From: Pseudonocardia sp.
GTDB lineage: Bacteria; Actinomycetota; Actinomycetes; Mycobacteriales; Pseudonocardiaceae
Reading direction: 5' to 3'
Assembly: GCF_025465255.1 (NCBI RefSeq)
Contig: NZ_JAODNI010000033.1
Span: forward strand, 1 to 58,326
Length of the DNA stretch: 58,326 nt
In this document: positions 7,334 through 15,722 of the stretch, one piece after another
How positions within the stretch are numbered: position 1 is the stretch's first letter
How the letters are laid out: each line of letters opens with the position of its first letter
Translations under genes and position numbers: made by a program
Notes under the pieces: generated by a model
The model's database searches: none
The model's input: the letters and a program-made list of their open reading frames with translations, nothing else
Told to the model about the DNA's origin: nothing

Positions 7334-8347
7334 TCAGGCCACCGCCACGGCCTGGGGCTCCTCGCGGGGCAGCTGCAGCTCCGCGGGCACCGGGATGTCG
7401 TACATGGCCGCGGCGTTGAGGCCCAGGATCTTCTTCTTCTGCTCCGGCGTGAGCGGCGCGTACTCGGAGAGCTCCTCGGGGATCTGGAAGTCCACGAAGC
7501 GCTCGACGAGCCAGCGCGGCGTCCAGATCGCGTAGTCGCTGGAGAACTGGATCCGGTCCTCGCCCAGCCAGTACAGGAGCTCGCCGATGATCTGCCCGAA
7601 GTACTTGGGCCGGGTGTGGATGAACGGCATGGCGACGGCCAGGCCCGCGTGCACGTTCGGCTCCTGGGTGGCGATCCAGCAGAAGTCCTCGAGCCGGGGG
7701 AGCCCGCAGTGCTCGACGACGAAGTTCAGCTCGGTGAAGTCCGTGGCCGCCTTGTCCACGTCCGCGACGTCGAACGCGTCCCGGTCCAGGGGACGGATCG
7801 TCGGCCCCTTGTGGATGTGGATGTTCTTGACGCCCAGCTCCTGGGCGGCCTCGAGGTACCGGTAGGACCACGGGTCGTCGAGCTTCCAGCCGCGCGAGCT
7901 GCCGTGCCACTCGGCGGTGTAGAGCTTGGCGCCCTTCAGGCCGAAGCGCTTCGCGTCCTCCCGCAGCTGCTTCAGGCCCGCCCCCTCGAAGCGCGGGTCC
8001 CAGCAGTGGTTGTAGGTCAGCTTGTCCGGGTGCGCGCTCGCCAGGGCGAACGCCTCCTCGACCTGCCCGAAGCCGTTGTTGTAGAAGGCGGGCAGCGCGG
8101 CCGGCTGGAAGATCGCGTGGTCCACGTGGCCGTCGACGAAGAGGTCCTTCATCAGGCGGTCCCCGCCCTGGTAGAGGAACTCGTCGTAGGACCAGGACTC
8201 GGACTGCGGGCTGAGGTTGCGGTGGTAGTCGTAGAAGCAGTCGATGAACTGCTTGCCGTGGATGTTGCGCTGGTTCTCCGGTCGCGCATCCCACAGGGCG
8301 ACGTGGGCGTCGACGATGAAGTAGTTCTCGCCGTCCTTGGTGTACAT
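7334..8347 (-). CDS. Amidohydrolase-family protein (prm/mim-associated type)
   Basis: 337 residues from ATG 8347, which has SD CAGGAG; the longer frame upstream is not needed. TIM-barrel amidohydrolase_2 features: IVDAHVALWDA near the N-terminus, IHIHKGPTIRPLD, FVVEHCGLPRLEDF and FSSDYAIWTPRW (terminal Asp ligand). The usual HxH after strand 1 is reduced to a single His (AHVA), so metal binding may differ. Amidohydrolases like this follow propane-monooxygenase genes in mycobacteria and rhodococci. It is the first gene of the three-gene operon and divergent from the AcoR-like regulator, with a palindrome in between. Confidence 0.85.
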   Translation of the reverse strand: MYTKDGENYFIVDAHVALWDARPENQRNIHGKQFIDCFYDYHRNLSPQSESWSYDEFLYQGGDRLMKDLFVDGHVDHAIFQPAALPAFYNNGFGQVEEAFALASAHPDKLTYNHCWDPRFEGAGLKQLREDAKRFGLKGAKLYTAEWHGSSRGWKLDDPWSYRYLEAAQELGVKNIHIHKGPTIRPLDRDAFDVADVDKAATDFTELNFVVEHCGLPRLEDFCWIATQEPNVHAGLAVAMPFIHTRPKYFGQIIGELLYWLGEDRIQFSSDYAIWTPRWLVERFVDFQIPEELSEYAPLTPEQKKKILGLNAAAMYDIPVPAELQLPREEPQAVAVA

Positions 8348-8430
8348 GGGTGCTCCTGGTCTCCGCGACAGCAATGGCACGTTCGACCTGGGACGCTAGG
8401 GAGCCGGGCGTGCGCGGCGGGTCCGCGCGC

Positions 8431-8445
8431 GTCTCAATGTGAGAC
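8431..8445. promoter_or_regulatory. Palindromic operator GTCTCA-ATG-TGAGAC
   Basis: Perfect 6-bp inverted repeat with a 3-bp spacer, 83 bp before the amidohydrolase start and 85 bp before the regulator start, in the middle of the divergent promoter region. It is the likely site for the Fis-type HTH of the AcoR-like regulator. Confidence 0.6.
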
Positions 8446-8530
8446 CTTCGTCGCGGCCGCCCGGGCCGCGCCCGTGTCACAGTCGAGGCGCGGAGCAAGG
8501 CGCAGCGGGGCGTCCTGGGGAGGTACGTGC

Positions 8531-10027
8531 ATGAGCGAGCAGCGGCAACGCTCGGAGCGGGAGCAGTTGGCCGGGGCGGCGGGCGTCTCGGTGACGGTGA
8601 CCCCACGGCTGTCCGCGTCCTGGCAGCGCAGCCAGGCCTACGGGGTCTCGCTGGATGCGGTGGAGCCGGTCTTCGCCGGCAACGTCGACGACGGCTCGCT
8701 GTTCTACGAGTGCGGCCAGGAGGTGCTCCGCGGCCTGCACGGGACGCTCGCGAACGAGCCCGTCAGCCTCATGCTCACGGACAGCCGCGGGCTCGTGCTG
8801 AGCCGGCTCTGCGGGGAGTCGTCGCTGGTCCGGGCCCTGGACCGGGTGCACCTCGCGCCGGGTTTCGCGTTCTCGGAGCGCGAGGCGGGCACCAACGGCC
8901 TCGGCCTCGCCCTGGCCGACCGCGCGCCGTCGCTCGTCCGGGCGGACGAGCACTACTGCACCGGGCTGTGGGGGTACACCTGCGCGGCCGTCCCGGTACT
9001 GGATCCGGTGAGCGGGCATCTCGTCGGCAGCGTGAACCTGACGACCTGGTCGAAGGAGCAAGATGCCCTGCTGCTCGCGCTGGCCCAGATGGCGGCCGGG
9101 AACACGGCGGCGCTGATGCTCGCCCGGGCGCGGGGGAGCGTCCCGCGGCCTGTTCCACGCGGTGAGGTCTTCCGCGTCGTGAACGCCCGCACGGACGACG
9201 GCGCCCCGGCCGAACCCGTCCTCTCGGAGGGTTGGACCACCGCGCTCGCCGAGGTCGAGGCCGCGCTCGCCGAGGACCTCGTCGTCGGGGTCGTCGGGGA
9301 GCCCGGGACCGGCAAGACCGCGCTGCTCGCCGCCGCGCACCGCCGGGTCCGGCCGCAGTGCCGGGTGCTCACCGCGCGGCCGCCGGAGCCCCGCGACGCG
9401 GACTCCTGGCTCTCGCTCTGGACGCCGGAGCTGGGCAAGGACAACACCAGCGTGATCGTCGGACGCGTGGACTCGCTGCCGTCCTGGGCGGCCACCGAGC
9501 TGGGGCGGATGTTCGGCGAGGTCGGATCGCACGCCCCGGAGGGGGCTCTGCGGCGCCCGTTCGCCGTGACGGCCGAGGACTTCCCGGGGATCCCCGCGCC
9601 CCTGTCCGCGCTGGTGGACACCCTGGTCGAGCTGCCCGCGCTGCGGCACCGGCCGGACGACGTCCTCGCGCTCGCCCACTTCTTCGGACACCAGGTCCGC
9701 GGCCGCGGGATCCGGTTCACCCCGGCCGCGTCCCGCGCCCTGACCACCTACCACTGGCCGGGCAACGTCCGGCAGCTCAAGGAGGTCGTGCGCGAGGCGG
9801 CCACCCGCGCCGACGTCATCGACGCCCGGCACCTCGCCGCGGACGTCTTCAGCGGCGCCACCCGCCGGCTGAGCCGGATCGAGACCCTTGAGCGGGACGA
9901 GATCGTGCGCTGCCTGGCCGAGCCCGGCGTCACGGTCACCCAGGCCGCGGCGGTGCTGGGCATGAGCCGGGCGACGATCTACCGCAAGATCTCCCAGTAC
10001 GGGATCACGGTGCGCGGGAGGGGCTGA
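8531..10027 (+). CDS. AcoR-like regulator: GAF, degenerate AAA+, Fis-type HTH
   Basis: 498 residues, ATG 8531 with SD GGAGGT. An N-terminal sensor with GAF character (about 45-190; FAFSEREAGTNGLGLALADR) precedes an AAA+ module with a Walker A GEPGTGKT near residue 256. The GAFTGA loop that contacts sigma-54 is absent, as expected in actinobacteria, which lack sigma-54. The Fis-type HTH is VTQAAAVLGMSRATIYRKIS (about 469-488). Family members activate catabolic operons for acetoin, propane and related compounds (mycobacterial MimR is one, from memory). It probably controls the divergent amidohydrolase operon through the palindrome at 8431-8445. Confidence 0.85.
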   Translation: MSEQRQRSEREQLAGAAGVSVTVTPRLSASWQRSQAYGVSLDAVEPVFAGNVDDGSLFYECGQEVLRGLHGTLANEPVSLMLTDSRGLVLSRLCGESSLVRALDRVHLAPGFAFSEREAGTNGLGLALADRAPSLVRADEHYCTGLWGYTCAAVPVLDPVSGHLVGSVNLTTWSKEQDALLLALAQMAAGNTAALMLARARGSVPRPVPRGEVFRVVNARTDDGAPAEPVLSEGWTTALAEVEAALAEDLVVGVVGEPGTGKTALLAAAHRRVRPQCRVLTARPPEPRDADSWLSLWTPELGKDNTSVIVGRVDSLPSWAATELGRMFGEVGSHAPEGALRRPFAVTAEDFPGIPAPLSALVDTLVELPALRHRPDDVLALAHFFGHQVRGRGIRFTPAASRALTTYHWPGNVRQLKEVVREAATRADVIDARHLAADVFSGATRRLSRIETLERDEIVRCLAEPGVTVTQAAAVLGMSRATIYRKISQYGITVRGRG

Positions 10028-10039
10028 CCCGGGAAGCGA

Positions 10040-10816
10040 TCAGTACCGCGGGTTCCGGAGCCGGTACACCGTCACGAGCACGGGATCCGGGGTGTCGTCG
10101 TCGTCGACGTCCGAGACCGGGTTGAACGTCGGCACCGTGACCAGTGTGGACACCGACCCCCACCGCGCACGGGCGCCGTCGAGGAACTCGGCGGTGAGCG
10201 GGCGACCCGGGTCCGCGAGCCACACCTCGCCGCCGCGGCCGACGAGCCGGGGGAAGAGGTCCAGCAGCTCGACGACGTTGCGGTGCCCGTAGAGCACGTC
10301 CGCCGCGAGCACGAGGTCCCACGGCGCGCGGGTGACCAGCGGGGCGGGCTCGGACCAGGAGCAGACCGCCGTCTCGATCTCGACACCGGAGCGCCGGGCG
10401 TTCCCGGCCGCGAAGGCGACGCCGTCGGGGGACCGGTCCGTCGCGAGGACCTTCGCCCCCGCGATCGCCGCGGCGATCGCGGGCAGGCCCAGGCCGCAGC
10501 CGAGCTCGAGGACCTTCGCCCCCGTCAGCTCGGTCCCGCTGCGGTTCCGCGCGGCGGCGACCGCACGCGCCAGCTCGACGCCGCTGGGCCACAGCTCGGC
10601 CCAGTACGGCGGGTACTCCTCGGTGGCGTCGAAGTTCGTCTCGTAGAGCACCGCCATCGCGGCCCGCGGGTGCGTGTAGTGGATCCGCCCGCCGTTGGGC
10701 AGGGCCATCGACCCGTGGGCGAGATCGCTCAGCGGATCATGCTGGTCCCGGGTCTGGGCCACCCGGCCGGTCGTCGGTTCTGCCATGCGGGCCCGCTCTC
10801 CGGATGCGTCGGACAT
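10040..10816 (-). CDS. Class I SAM-dependent methyltransferase, METTL21/lysine-MT-like
   Basis: 258 residues. Motif I is VLELGCGLGLPAIAAAIAG (about 103-121), followed by the acidic post-I residue in VLATDRS and the motif AADVLYGHRN characteristic of the Methyltransf_16 / nicotinamide N-methyltransferase-like group; PYWAELWPSG precedes motif I. The substrate is probably a protein side chain or small molecule and cannot be inferred further. It converges on the AcoR-like gene (12 bp between stops) and appears to be a single gene or to sit downstream of the next minus-strand gene. Confidence 0.85.
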   Translation of the reverse strand: MSDASGERARMAEPTTGRVAQTRDQHDPLSDLAHGSMALPNGGRIHYTHPRAAMAVLYETNFDATEEYPPYWAELWPSGVELARAVAAARNRSGTELTGAKVLELGCGLGLPAIAAAIAGAKVLATDRSPDGVAFAAGNARRSGVEIETAVCSWSEPAPLVTRAPWDLVLAADVLYGHRNVVELLDLFPRLVGRGGEVWLADPGRPLTAEFLDGARARWGSVSTLVTVPTFNPVSDVDDDDTPDPVLVTVYRLRNPRY

Positions 10817-10910
10817 CCTGGACCCAGGGTGTCACGCCTCGGACGGCCGCGACGCAGGACGGACCTGGCGCGTCCAAAAGACGCCCGGACGTGGTGCGGC
10901 CAGGCCGGTT

Positions 10911-13310
10911 TCACCCCGTTCCGGCGGGCTCGGCCGGGGCCGGCGCGTCGGAACCGTCGGGCGGGTGCCCGTCGCGTGCCGGATCCCCCGCGAGCATCGC
11001 GCGCAGGCGTGCGGCCGCCTCGCCGTACTCGTCCTCGACCCAGTAGTCGGAGTGCTTGCGGCCGCACGGGTCGTCGAGCGCGTCCGCCTGCTCGACGCCG
11101 TCGATCTCCCCGCCGATCGCGTCCGTCGCGCGGTGCAGGTTGATCCAGCGCGCGCCGGCCGGGCCGTCCAGCCGCTCCCGGATCGTGTCCGTCGCGACCG
11201 GATGGACCTGCGCGGGGAAGAACTCGGCGTAGAGGTGCTGCCACGGCGATCCGTACGTGAGCAGGGCCAGCCCCTCCCGCGGCTGCTCGTGCAGGAGGAC
11301 CGCCGCGGCGGCGATGATCGTCCCCTGGCTGTGGGGCGCGAGCAGCAGCGTGGCGCCGGGGCCCTCGAGCTCCGTCGTGATCCGCCGGTCCAGCTCCGGG
11401 ACGGCCCGGTCGGAGTACGTCGGCGGGGTGAGCGGGTGGAACCAGCGCGGCCAGAACGTCCCGACGTCCCAGAGGACACCGACCCCGCGCCGGGCGCCGA
11501 CGTCGGTGAGCCCGGCGTAGATGCGGGCCAGGACCGCGGCCGTGGGCAGCACGACGGCGACGTCGAGGCAGAACTCGGCGAACGTCGACGGCGGCAGCGC
11601 GACGCCGAGCACGGTGAAGCCGCGCCCGAAGTGCACCGCGGCCACGACCGCCGCCGCCACGACCACCGCCGCGAGCACGACCAGCACCAGGTTCCGGACG
11701 CGGCTCGCCGCCAGCACGCAGGCCACCACGAGGGGCGGTCCGAGCAGGAGCCCCAGGACGGTCAGGGCGAACCACGACGGCAGGGTGTCCACCGGCGGCA
11801 TCCCGCCCCGGACGAGGAAGCCGATGCCGCCGGCGACGGCGAGTACCACCCCGGTCACCCCGATCACGGCGGTCAGCCACGAGCCGTCGCCGGTGAGCCG
11901 GTGGACGCCCACCGCGCGGCCACCGTCCCGGGAGAGCCACCACCAGCGGACTGCGGCGAAGGGGACGAGCACGGCGAGGTCGGTCGTCACCCCGACGGCG
12001 AGCCAGCCCACGTACTGGTCGACGGCGGGCGCGAACGAGCCCAGCCCGCCGACCAGCCCGGCGGCCCGGCTGATCAGGCCGGCGCCGAACGCCGCGCCGA
12101 CGCTCGCGGCGATCAGGAGCATCGCCGCGGGGTTCACGGCCCGGCGCCCGCTGCGGAACGGTCGGCACAGGAGGTACAGGACGAGGATGCCCACGAGGAC
12201 CGCGGCCGTGACCCAGACCGCGGTGCCGCGCAGGGCGGGCAGGGAGCCCCACCTGCGGACGATGTCGGGGGACCAGCCGAGGGGCAGCAGGGCGGCGAGG
12301 ACGACCGCGGCGGCGGCGAGGGGCCACGTCGCCCAGCGCACGAGGAGGAAGGGCAGCCGCAGGCCGGGGTCGCCGGTGTCCGTCGCCGGCCGGCCCTGCA
12401 CCCCCGGGCCACGGCGCAGGCCGATCCAGGCGAGCAGGCCGAGGACCGACGCCCAGGCGAGGAGGCCGAGCGCGAGCGTCCACGACCGCAGAGCGCTGGG
12501 CTCGGCGCGGCCGACCGGGACGGCGGCCAGCAGCGCGATCGTGGCCAGCCCTGCCGTGAGGTGCAGCCTGCGGAGCGCCACGTTGATCGCGCCGCTGTTC
12601 CACAGCAGCCACTGCTCGCGCATCAGGAAGCCGGCTCCGACGGGGTCGCGCGGGGTGCGCCACTGCGCCCGGCGCTCCCGTGAGGCGTCGACGAGGCTCC
12701 AGGGGAAGGGCCGCAGCTGCCGCCCTGTCGCGGTGGCGGGACGGGGGCGGATGCGGGTCAGGACGATCAGCAGCAGGAACACGGCCGCCGTGGCCGTCGT
12801 GCCGATCCCGGCGACCCCCACCGGCCGGTCGAGCCTCTGGTAGAGCCACTGCCAGACGACGAGATCGGCCAGCACGATCTGCACCGAGACGACGAAGACG
12901 AGCGTCACGAGCAGCCCGACGAGCCGGACGACGAGCGTCGCCCACCGCAGCCGCAGGTCCCGGTACGGCGCCGGCTCGCCCGGGTCCTCGGGCCGTCCCG
13001 CCGGCAGCATCCAGCCCGCCAGGTTCGCGATCATGAAGGGCAGCAGGAGCAGGTAGAACGCCTGGTACCAGCGGCCCGACGTGAGCGAGCTCCAGGACCA
13101 CGCCTGCAGGCGGGGATCGATCCCCGGAGGGTCCCAGAGCGTGATCTCGTCCGGACGGGGCCGCCTGACGCAGGCCGCCCCGCCCGGGCTCCCGTCGAGG
13201 ACGGCGCGCAACCCGAGCATGCTCTCGGGCGGGGTCCCCGCGACACCGTGCACCCGCAGTTCGCGGCCGCCCACCGGAGGCGCACCGTCACCGTCTCCTG
13301 GCCGACTCAA
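10911..13310 (-). CDS. Large membrane protein with an alpha/beta-hydrolase split around the membrane domain
   Basis: 799 residues, TTG start at 13310 with SD GAGGAGG (an in-frame GTG 12 codons later is an alternative). The N-terminal RVHGVAGTPPESML resembles the HGxxG oxyanion loop of lipases. About ten or more hydrophobic helices follow (for example FYLLLLPFMIANLAGWML and VLLIIL-type segments through about residue 610). After them comes a soluble C-terminal part with APHSQGTIIAAAAVLL, a GxSxG-like nucleophile elbow (H-S-Q-G), and KHSDYWVEDEYG as a candidate for the catalytic His/Asp region. It looks like a membrane-anchored lipase/esterase-like protein of unknown substrate. Confidence 0.78.
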   Translation of the reverse strand: MSRPGDGDGAPPVGGRELRVHGVAGTPPESMLGLRAVLDGSPGGAACVRRPRPDEITLWDPPGIDPRLQAWSWSSLTSGRWYQAFYLLLLPFMIANLAGWMLPAGRPEDPGEPAPYRDLRLRWATLVVRLVGLLVTLVFVVSVQIVLADLVVWQWLYQRLDRPVGVAGIGTTATAAVFLLLIVLTRIRPRPATATGRQLRPFPWSLVDASRERRAQWRTPRDPVGAGFLMREQWLLWNSGAINVALRRLHLTAGLATIALLAAVPVGRAEPSALRSWTLALGLLAWASVLGLLAWIGLRRGPGVQGRPATDTGDPGLRLPFLLVRWATWPLAAAAVVLAALLPLGWSPDIVRRWGSLPALRGTAVWVTAAVLVGILVLYLLCRPFRSGRRAVNPAAMLLIAASVGAAFGAGLISRAAGLVGGLGSFAPAVDQYVGWLAVGVTTDLAVLVPFAAVRWWWLSRDGGRAVGVHRLTGDGSWLTAVIGVTGVVLAVAGGIGFLVRGGMPPVDTLPSWFALTVLGLLLGPPLVVACVLAASRVRNLVLVVLAAVVVAAAVVAAVHFGRGFTVLGVALPPSTFAEFCLDVAVVLPTAAVLARIYAGLTDVGARRGVGVLWDVGTFWPRWFHPLTPPTYSDRAVPELDRRITTELEGPGATLLLAPHSQGTIIAAAAVLLHEQPREGLALLTYGSPWQHLYAEFFPAQVHPVATDTIRERLDGPAGARWINLHRATDAIGGEIDGVEQADALDDPCGRKHSDYWVEDEYGEAAARLRAMLAGDPARDGHPPDGSDAPAPAEPAGTG

Positions 13311-13396
13311 CCCGGCCTCCTCGTCCTCGTCGCCGTCGATGATCGTGCACCCGGCAGGACGCGGGGTAGCCGGGCCGACTGCGCGGGACGGTCGGG

Positions 13397-13804
13397 TCAG
13401 CGGATCTCGATCACGGACTTCGTGATCTGCGAGCGGGCGATCAGCCGGTCCCCGATCGTCGCGGTGACGGTCACGAACCCCAGCCGCTTCGTCCGCCGCT
13501 CCACCTCCGCCGTCACCTCGACCTGTTCACCCACCCGGCCCGGGCTCAGGACCTGCGTCGAGATGTGATGCGTGACCGCGTGCTCGGTCGGGGCGAGGTG
13601 GGGGAGCAGCGCGAGGAACCCGGTGAGTTCGAGGATCGCGCCCAGCGCGCCGGCGTGCAGCGTCCCGCCGGGGTTGATCGCCAGGCCCTCGACGGGGAAC
13701 GTGACCCCGGCCGTCGGGTCGTCCGGATCGATCGCCCGCGCCTTCAGGGCGTGCTGCAGGGGGATGTCCAGCGCCGCGGCGGCGCGTTCGGCGAGCCGAC
13801 TCAT
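13397..13804 (-). CDS. PaaI-type hotdog thioesterase
   Basis: 135 residues. The hotdog-fold signature NPGGTLHAGALGAILELTG (about 49-67) and the later THHISTQVLSPGRVG strand match the PaaI/4HBT family that hydrolyses acyl- or aryl-CoA thioesters. The start ATG overlaps the stop of the upstream TetR gene (ATGA), so the two are translationally coupled and controlled by the same promoter. The pairing suggests that the TetR ligand is an acyl-CoA or a product of CoA metabolism, but the divergent MFS gene could equally define the inducer. Confidence 0.88.
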   Translation of the reverse strand: MSRLAERAAAALDIPLQHALKARAIDPDDPTAGVTFPVEGLAINPGGTLHAGALGAILELTGFLALLPHLAPTEHAVTHHISTQVLSPGRVGEQVEVTAEVERRTKRLGFVTVTATIGDRLIARSQITKSVIEIR

Positions 13805-14358
13805 GGCAACAGGTCGGCGACCAGGCCGCGGGCCCACGCCGGCTCGCCGGGCGCGGACGTGAAGATCGCGCGGTAGTAGAGCGGGCCGAGCAGCAGGTCC
13901 GTGGCCCGCTCGACGTCCGGTGGCGTGCCACCCCGCGCCTGCTCACGTTCGATCATCGCGGCCAGCTGGTTGCGCCGGTCCGTGCTGCAGGCGCAGGCGC
14001 CCTCGGCGCCGCCGGCGCCGATCGAGGCCCGGATGAGCGCGAGCACGTCAGGATCCTGCAGGTCCGTCGCGACGTCCCCGGCCCACTGCTCGAGGTCCCC
14101 GCGCAGGCTGCCGGTGTCCGGCACCACGATGTCGCCGCTGAACCGGCTCGAGGCGACGGCGGCGAGCAGGTCGCCGATCGACCCCCAGCGCCGGTAGACG
14201 GTGGTGGCATGGACGCCGGCGCGCGCCGCGACGATCGGGATGGTCAACGCCTCGGACGTGTCCTCGGCCAGCAGCTCCCCGACGGCCCGGTGCACGGCGG
14301 CGCGGACGCGCGCGGACCGGCCGCCGGGGCGGCTCTGGACGGCGGTGCTGGCGGACAT
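13801..14358 (-). CDS. TetR-family regulator
   Basis: 185 residues with an N-terminal HTH (about 20-66; LTIPIVAARAGVHATTVYRR) and a C-terminal domain containing an odd Cys-rich stretch, EGACACSTDRRN. Its promoter box AATAAT (14370-14365, minus strand) is only 6 nt from the ATG, so the transcript is probably leaderless, and one of three GCANNGATCNNTGC palindromes abuts that box: classic autorepression. The divergent MFS transporter carries another site between its likely promoter and start, so TetR most likely represses both genes. Confidence 0.9.
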   Translation of the reverse strand: MSASTAVQSRPGGRSARVRAAVHRAVGELLAEDTSEALTIPIVAARAGVHATTVYRRWGSIGDLLAAVASSRFSGDIVVPDTGSLRGDLEQWAGDVATDLQDPDVLALIRASIGAGGAEGACACSTDRRNQLAAMIEREQARGGTPPDVERATDLLLGPLYYRAIFTSAPGEPAWARGLVADLLP

Positions 14359-14370
14359 GGCCCCATTATT

Positions 14371-14449
14371 GCACTGATCACTGCGGCAACTAAACGCATC
14401 GATCTGTGCGTTCGTGCTACGGTCAGCCCATTAACGCAGAGATCGCTGC
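14371..14449. promoter_or_regulatory. Three operators of pattern GCANNGATCNNTGC in the TetR/MFS intergenic region
   Basis: Three 14-bp sites share outer GCA/TGC and a central GATC: 14371-14384 (GCACTGATCACTGC), 14396-14409 (GCATCGATCTGTGC) and 14436-14449 (GCAGAGATCGCTGC). Centres are 25 and 40 bp apart. The first abuts the AATAAT box of tetR. The last lies 10 bp before the MFS start codon and covers the region upstream of its SD. Confidence 0.75.
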
Positions 14450-14459
14450 AAGGAGTCGC

Positions 14460-15695
14460 ATGTCCACCCTCGCTGGAACAGGGGCGGGATCGCGGACCCG
14501 CACCTTCGCGGCCGTCGCCGCGATCGTCGTGCTCTTCCTGGCCGCGTCGAGCGCGCCGTCCCCGCTCTACGTCGTCTACCAGCAGCAATGGCGCTTCTCG
14601 GCCTCGGTGCTGACCTTCGTCTTCGCGATCTACGTGTTCGGGCTGCTCGGCTCGCTGCTGGTCGTCGGGGCTCTCTCGGACCACGTCGGCCGACGCCCGG
14701 TGCTCGCTGCCGCGATCCTGCTCGAAGCCCTGGCGCTGGTCCTGTTCCTCCTCGCCGGGGACGTCGCGGTGCTGTCCGTCGCGCGGTTCCTGCAGGGCGT
14801 CGCCACCGGCGCCGCCATGACGACGCTCGGCGCCGCGCTCGTCGACCACGAGCCCGCGCACACGCCCGGCCGGGCCGGCCTGATCAACTCGATCGCCCCC
14901 ACCGCGGGGCTGGCGTTCGGGGCGCTCGGCACCGGCGCGCTCGTCGAGTTCGCCCCCGCGCCCACGCACCTCGTCTTCGCCCTGCTGCTGGCCGGGATGG
15001 TCGTCGCCGGGATCGTCGTGCTGCGCATGCCGGAGACGGTCGGCCGCCGGCCCGGCGCGTTGGCGTCGCTGCGGCCGCGGGTCGGCGTGCCGGCCCGACT
15101 GCAGGCCGACGTGGCCCCCGTCGTGCCCGTGATGCTGGCGAGCTGGGCGCTCGGCGGGTTGTACCTCTCGCTCGGGCCCTCGGTGGCGGCGAGCCTGTTC
15201 GGCCTGCAGAACCACCTGGTCGGCGGCCTGGTCGTCACGATGCTGTGCGGCACCGGCTCGGTCACCGCGTTCGCACTGCGCTCCCGGCCGGCGACGAGCC
15301 TGCTCGTCCCGGCGGCGGCCCTGCTCGGCGGCGGCACCCTGGTCACCCTGTTCGGGGTGCTGACCGGGACCGTCGCGCTCGCGGCCCTGGGGACCCTCGT
15401 CGCCGGCGTGGGCTTCGGGGCCTCGTCGCTGGCGACCTTCGGCACGTTCGCCCGGATCGCCGGGGTCGACGAGCGCGGGGCGCTGTTCGCCTTCGCCTTC
15501 GTGATCTCCTACCTGGCGTTCAGCGTCCCGGCCGTCGCGGCGGGGTTCGCGAGCACGGCGTTCGGGCTGCGGATCACCGCGCTGGTCTACGGCCTGGCGG
15601 TCGTCGTGGCGGCGACCCCCGCCCTCGTCCTGCGCCTGGCCCTCGCCCGCCGCCGGCCGGGTTCTACCGAGCCTGCTCCCGCCACCTGCCCCTGA
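14460..15695 (+). CDS. MFS transporter
   Basis: 411 residues with 12 predicted membrane helices. The loop 2-3 signature is ALSDHVGRRPVLAAA (about 73-87), the classic DxxGRRP motif of drug/solute facilitators. ATG 14460 is preceded by SD AAGGAG; the 18 codons upstream in the same frame belong to the operator region. Divergent from and almost certainly repressed by the adjacent TetR protein, which fits an efflux role for a toxic compound. The substrate cannot be told from sequence. Confidence 0.9.
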   Translation: MSTLAGTGAGSRTRTFAAVAAIVVLFLAASSAPSPLYVVYQQQWRFSASVLTFVFAIYVFGLLGSLLVVGALSDHVGRRPVLAAAILLEALALVLFLLAGDVAVLSVARFLQGVATGAAMTTLGAALVDHEPAHTPGRAGLINSIAPTAGLAFGALGTGALVEFAPAPTHLVFALLLAGMVVAGIVVLRMPETVGRRPGALASLRPRVGVPARLQADVAPVVPVMLASWALGGLYLSLGPSVAASLFGLQNHLVGGLVVTMLCGTGSVTAFALRSRPATSLLVPAAALLGGGTLVTLFGVLTGTVALAALGTLVAGVGFGASSLATFGTFARIAGVDERGALFAFAFVISYLAFSVPAVAAGFASTAFGLRITALVYGLAVVVAATPALVLRLALARRRPGSTEPAPATCP

Positions 15696-15722
15696 CCCGG
15701 AAGGGCCGCGGGCCGGCGGGGG

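Noticed and set aside
5575..10027. A complete propane monooxygenase cluster
   Set aside because: No di-iron hydroxylase (ExxH), reductase, coupling protein or GroEL is encoded nearby; only the accessory genes and regulator are present.
11521..12843. 440-codon plus-strand ORF antisense to the membrane hydrolase
   Set aside because: Thr/Arg/Pro-rich shadow of the hydrophobic minus-strand gene.
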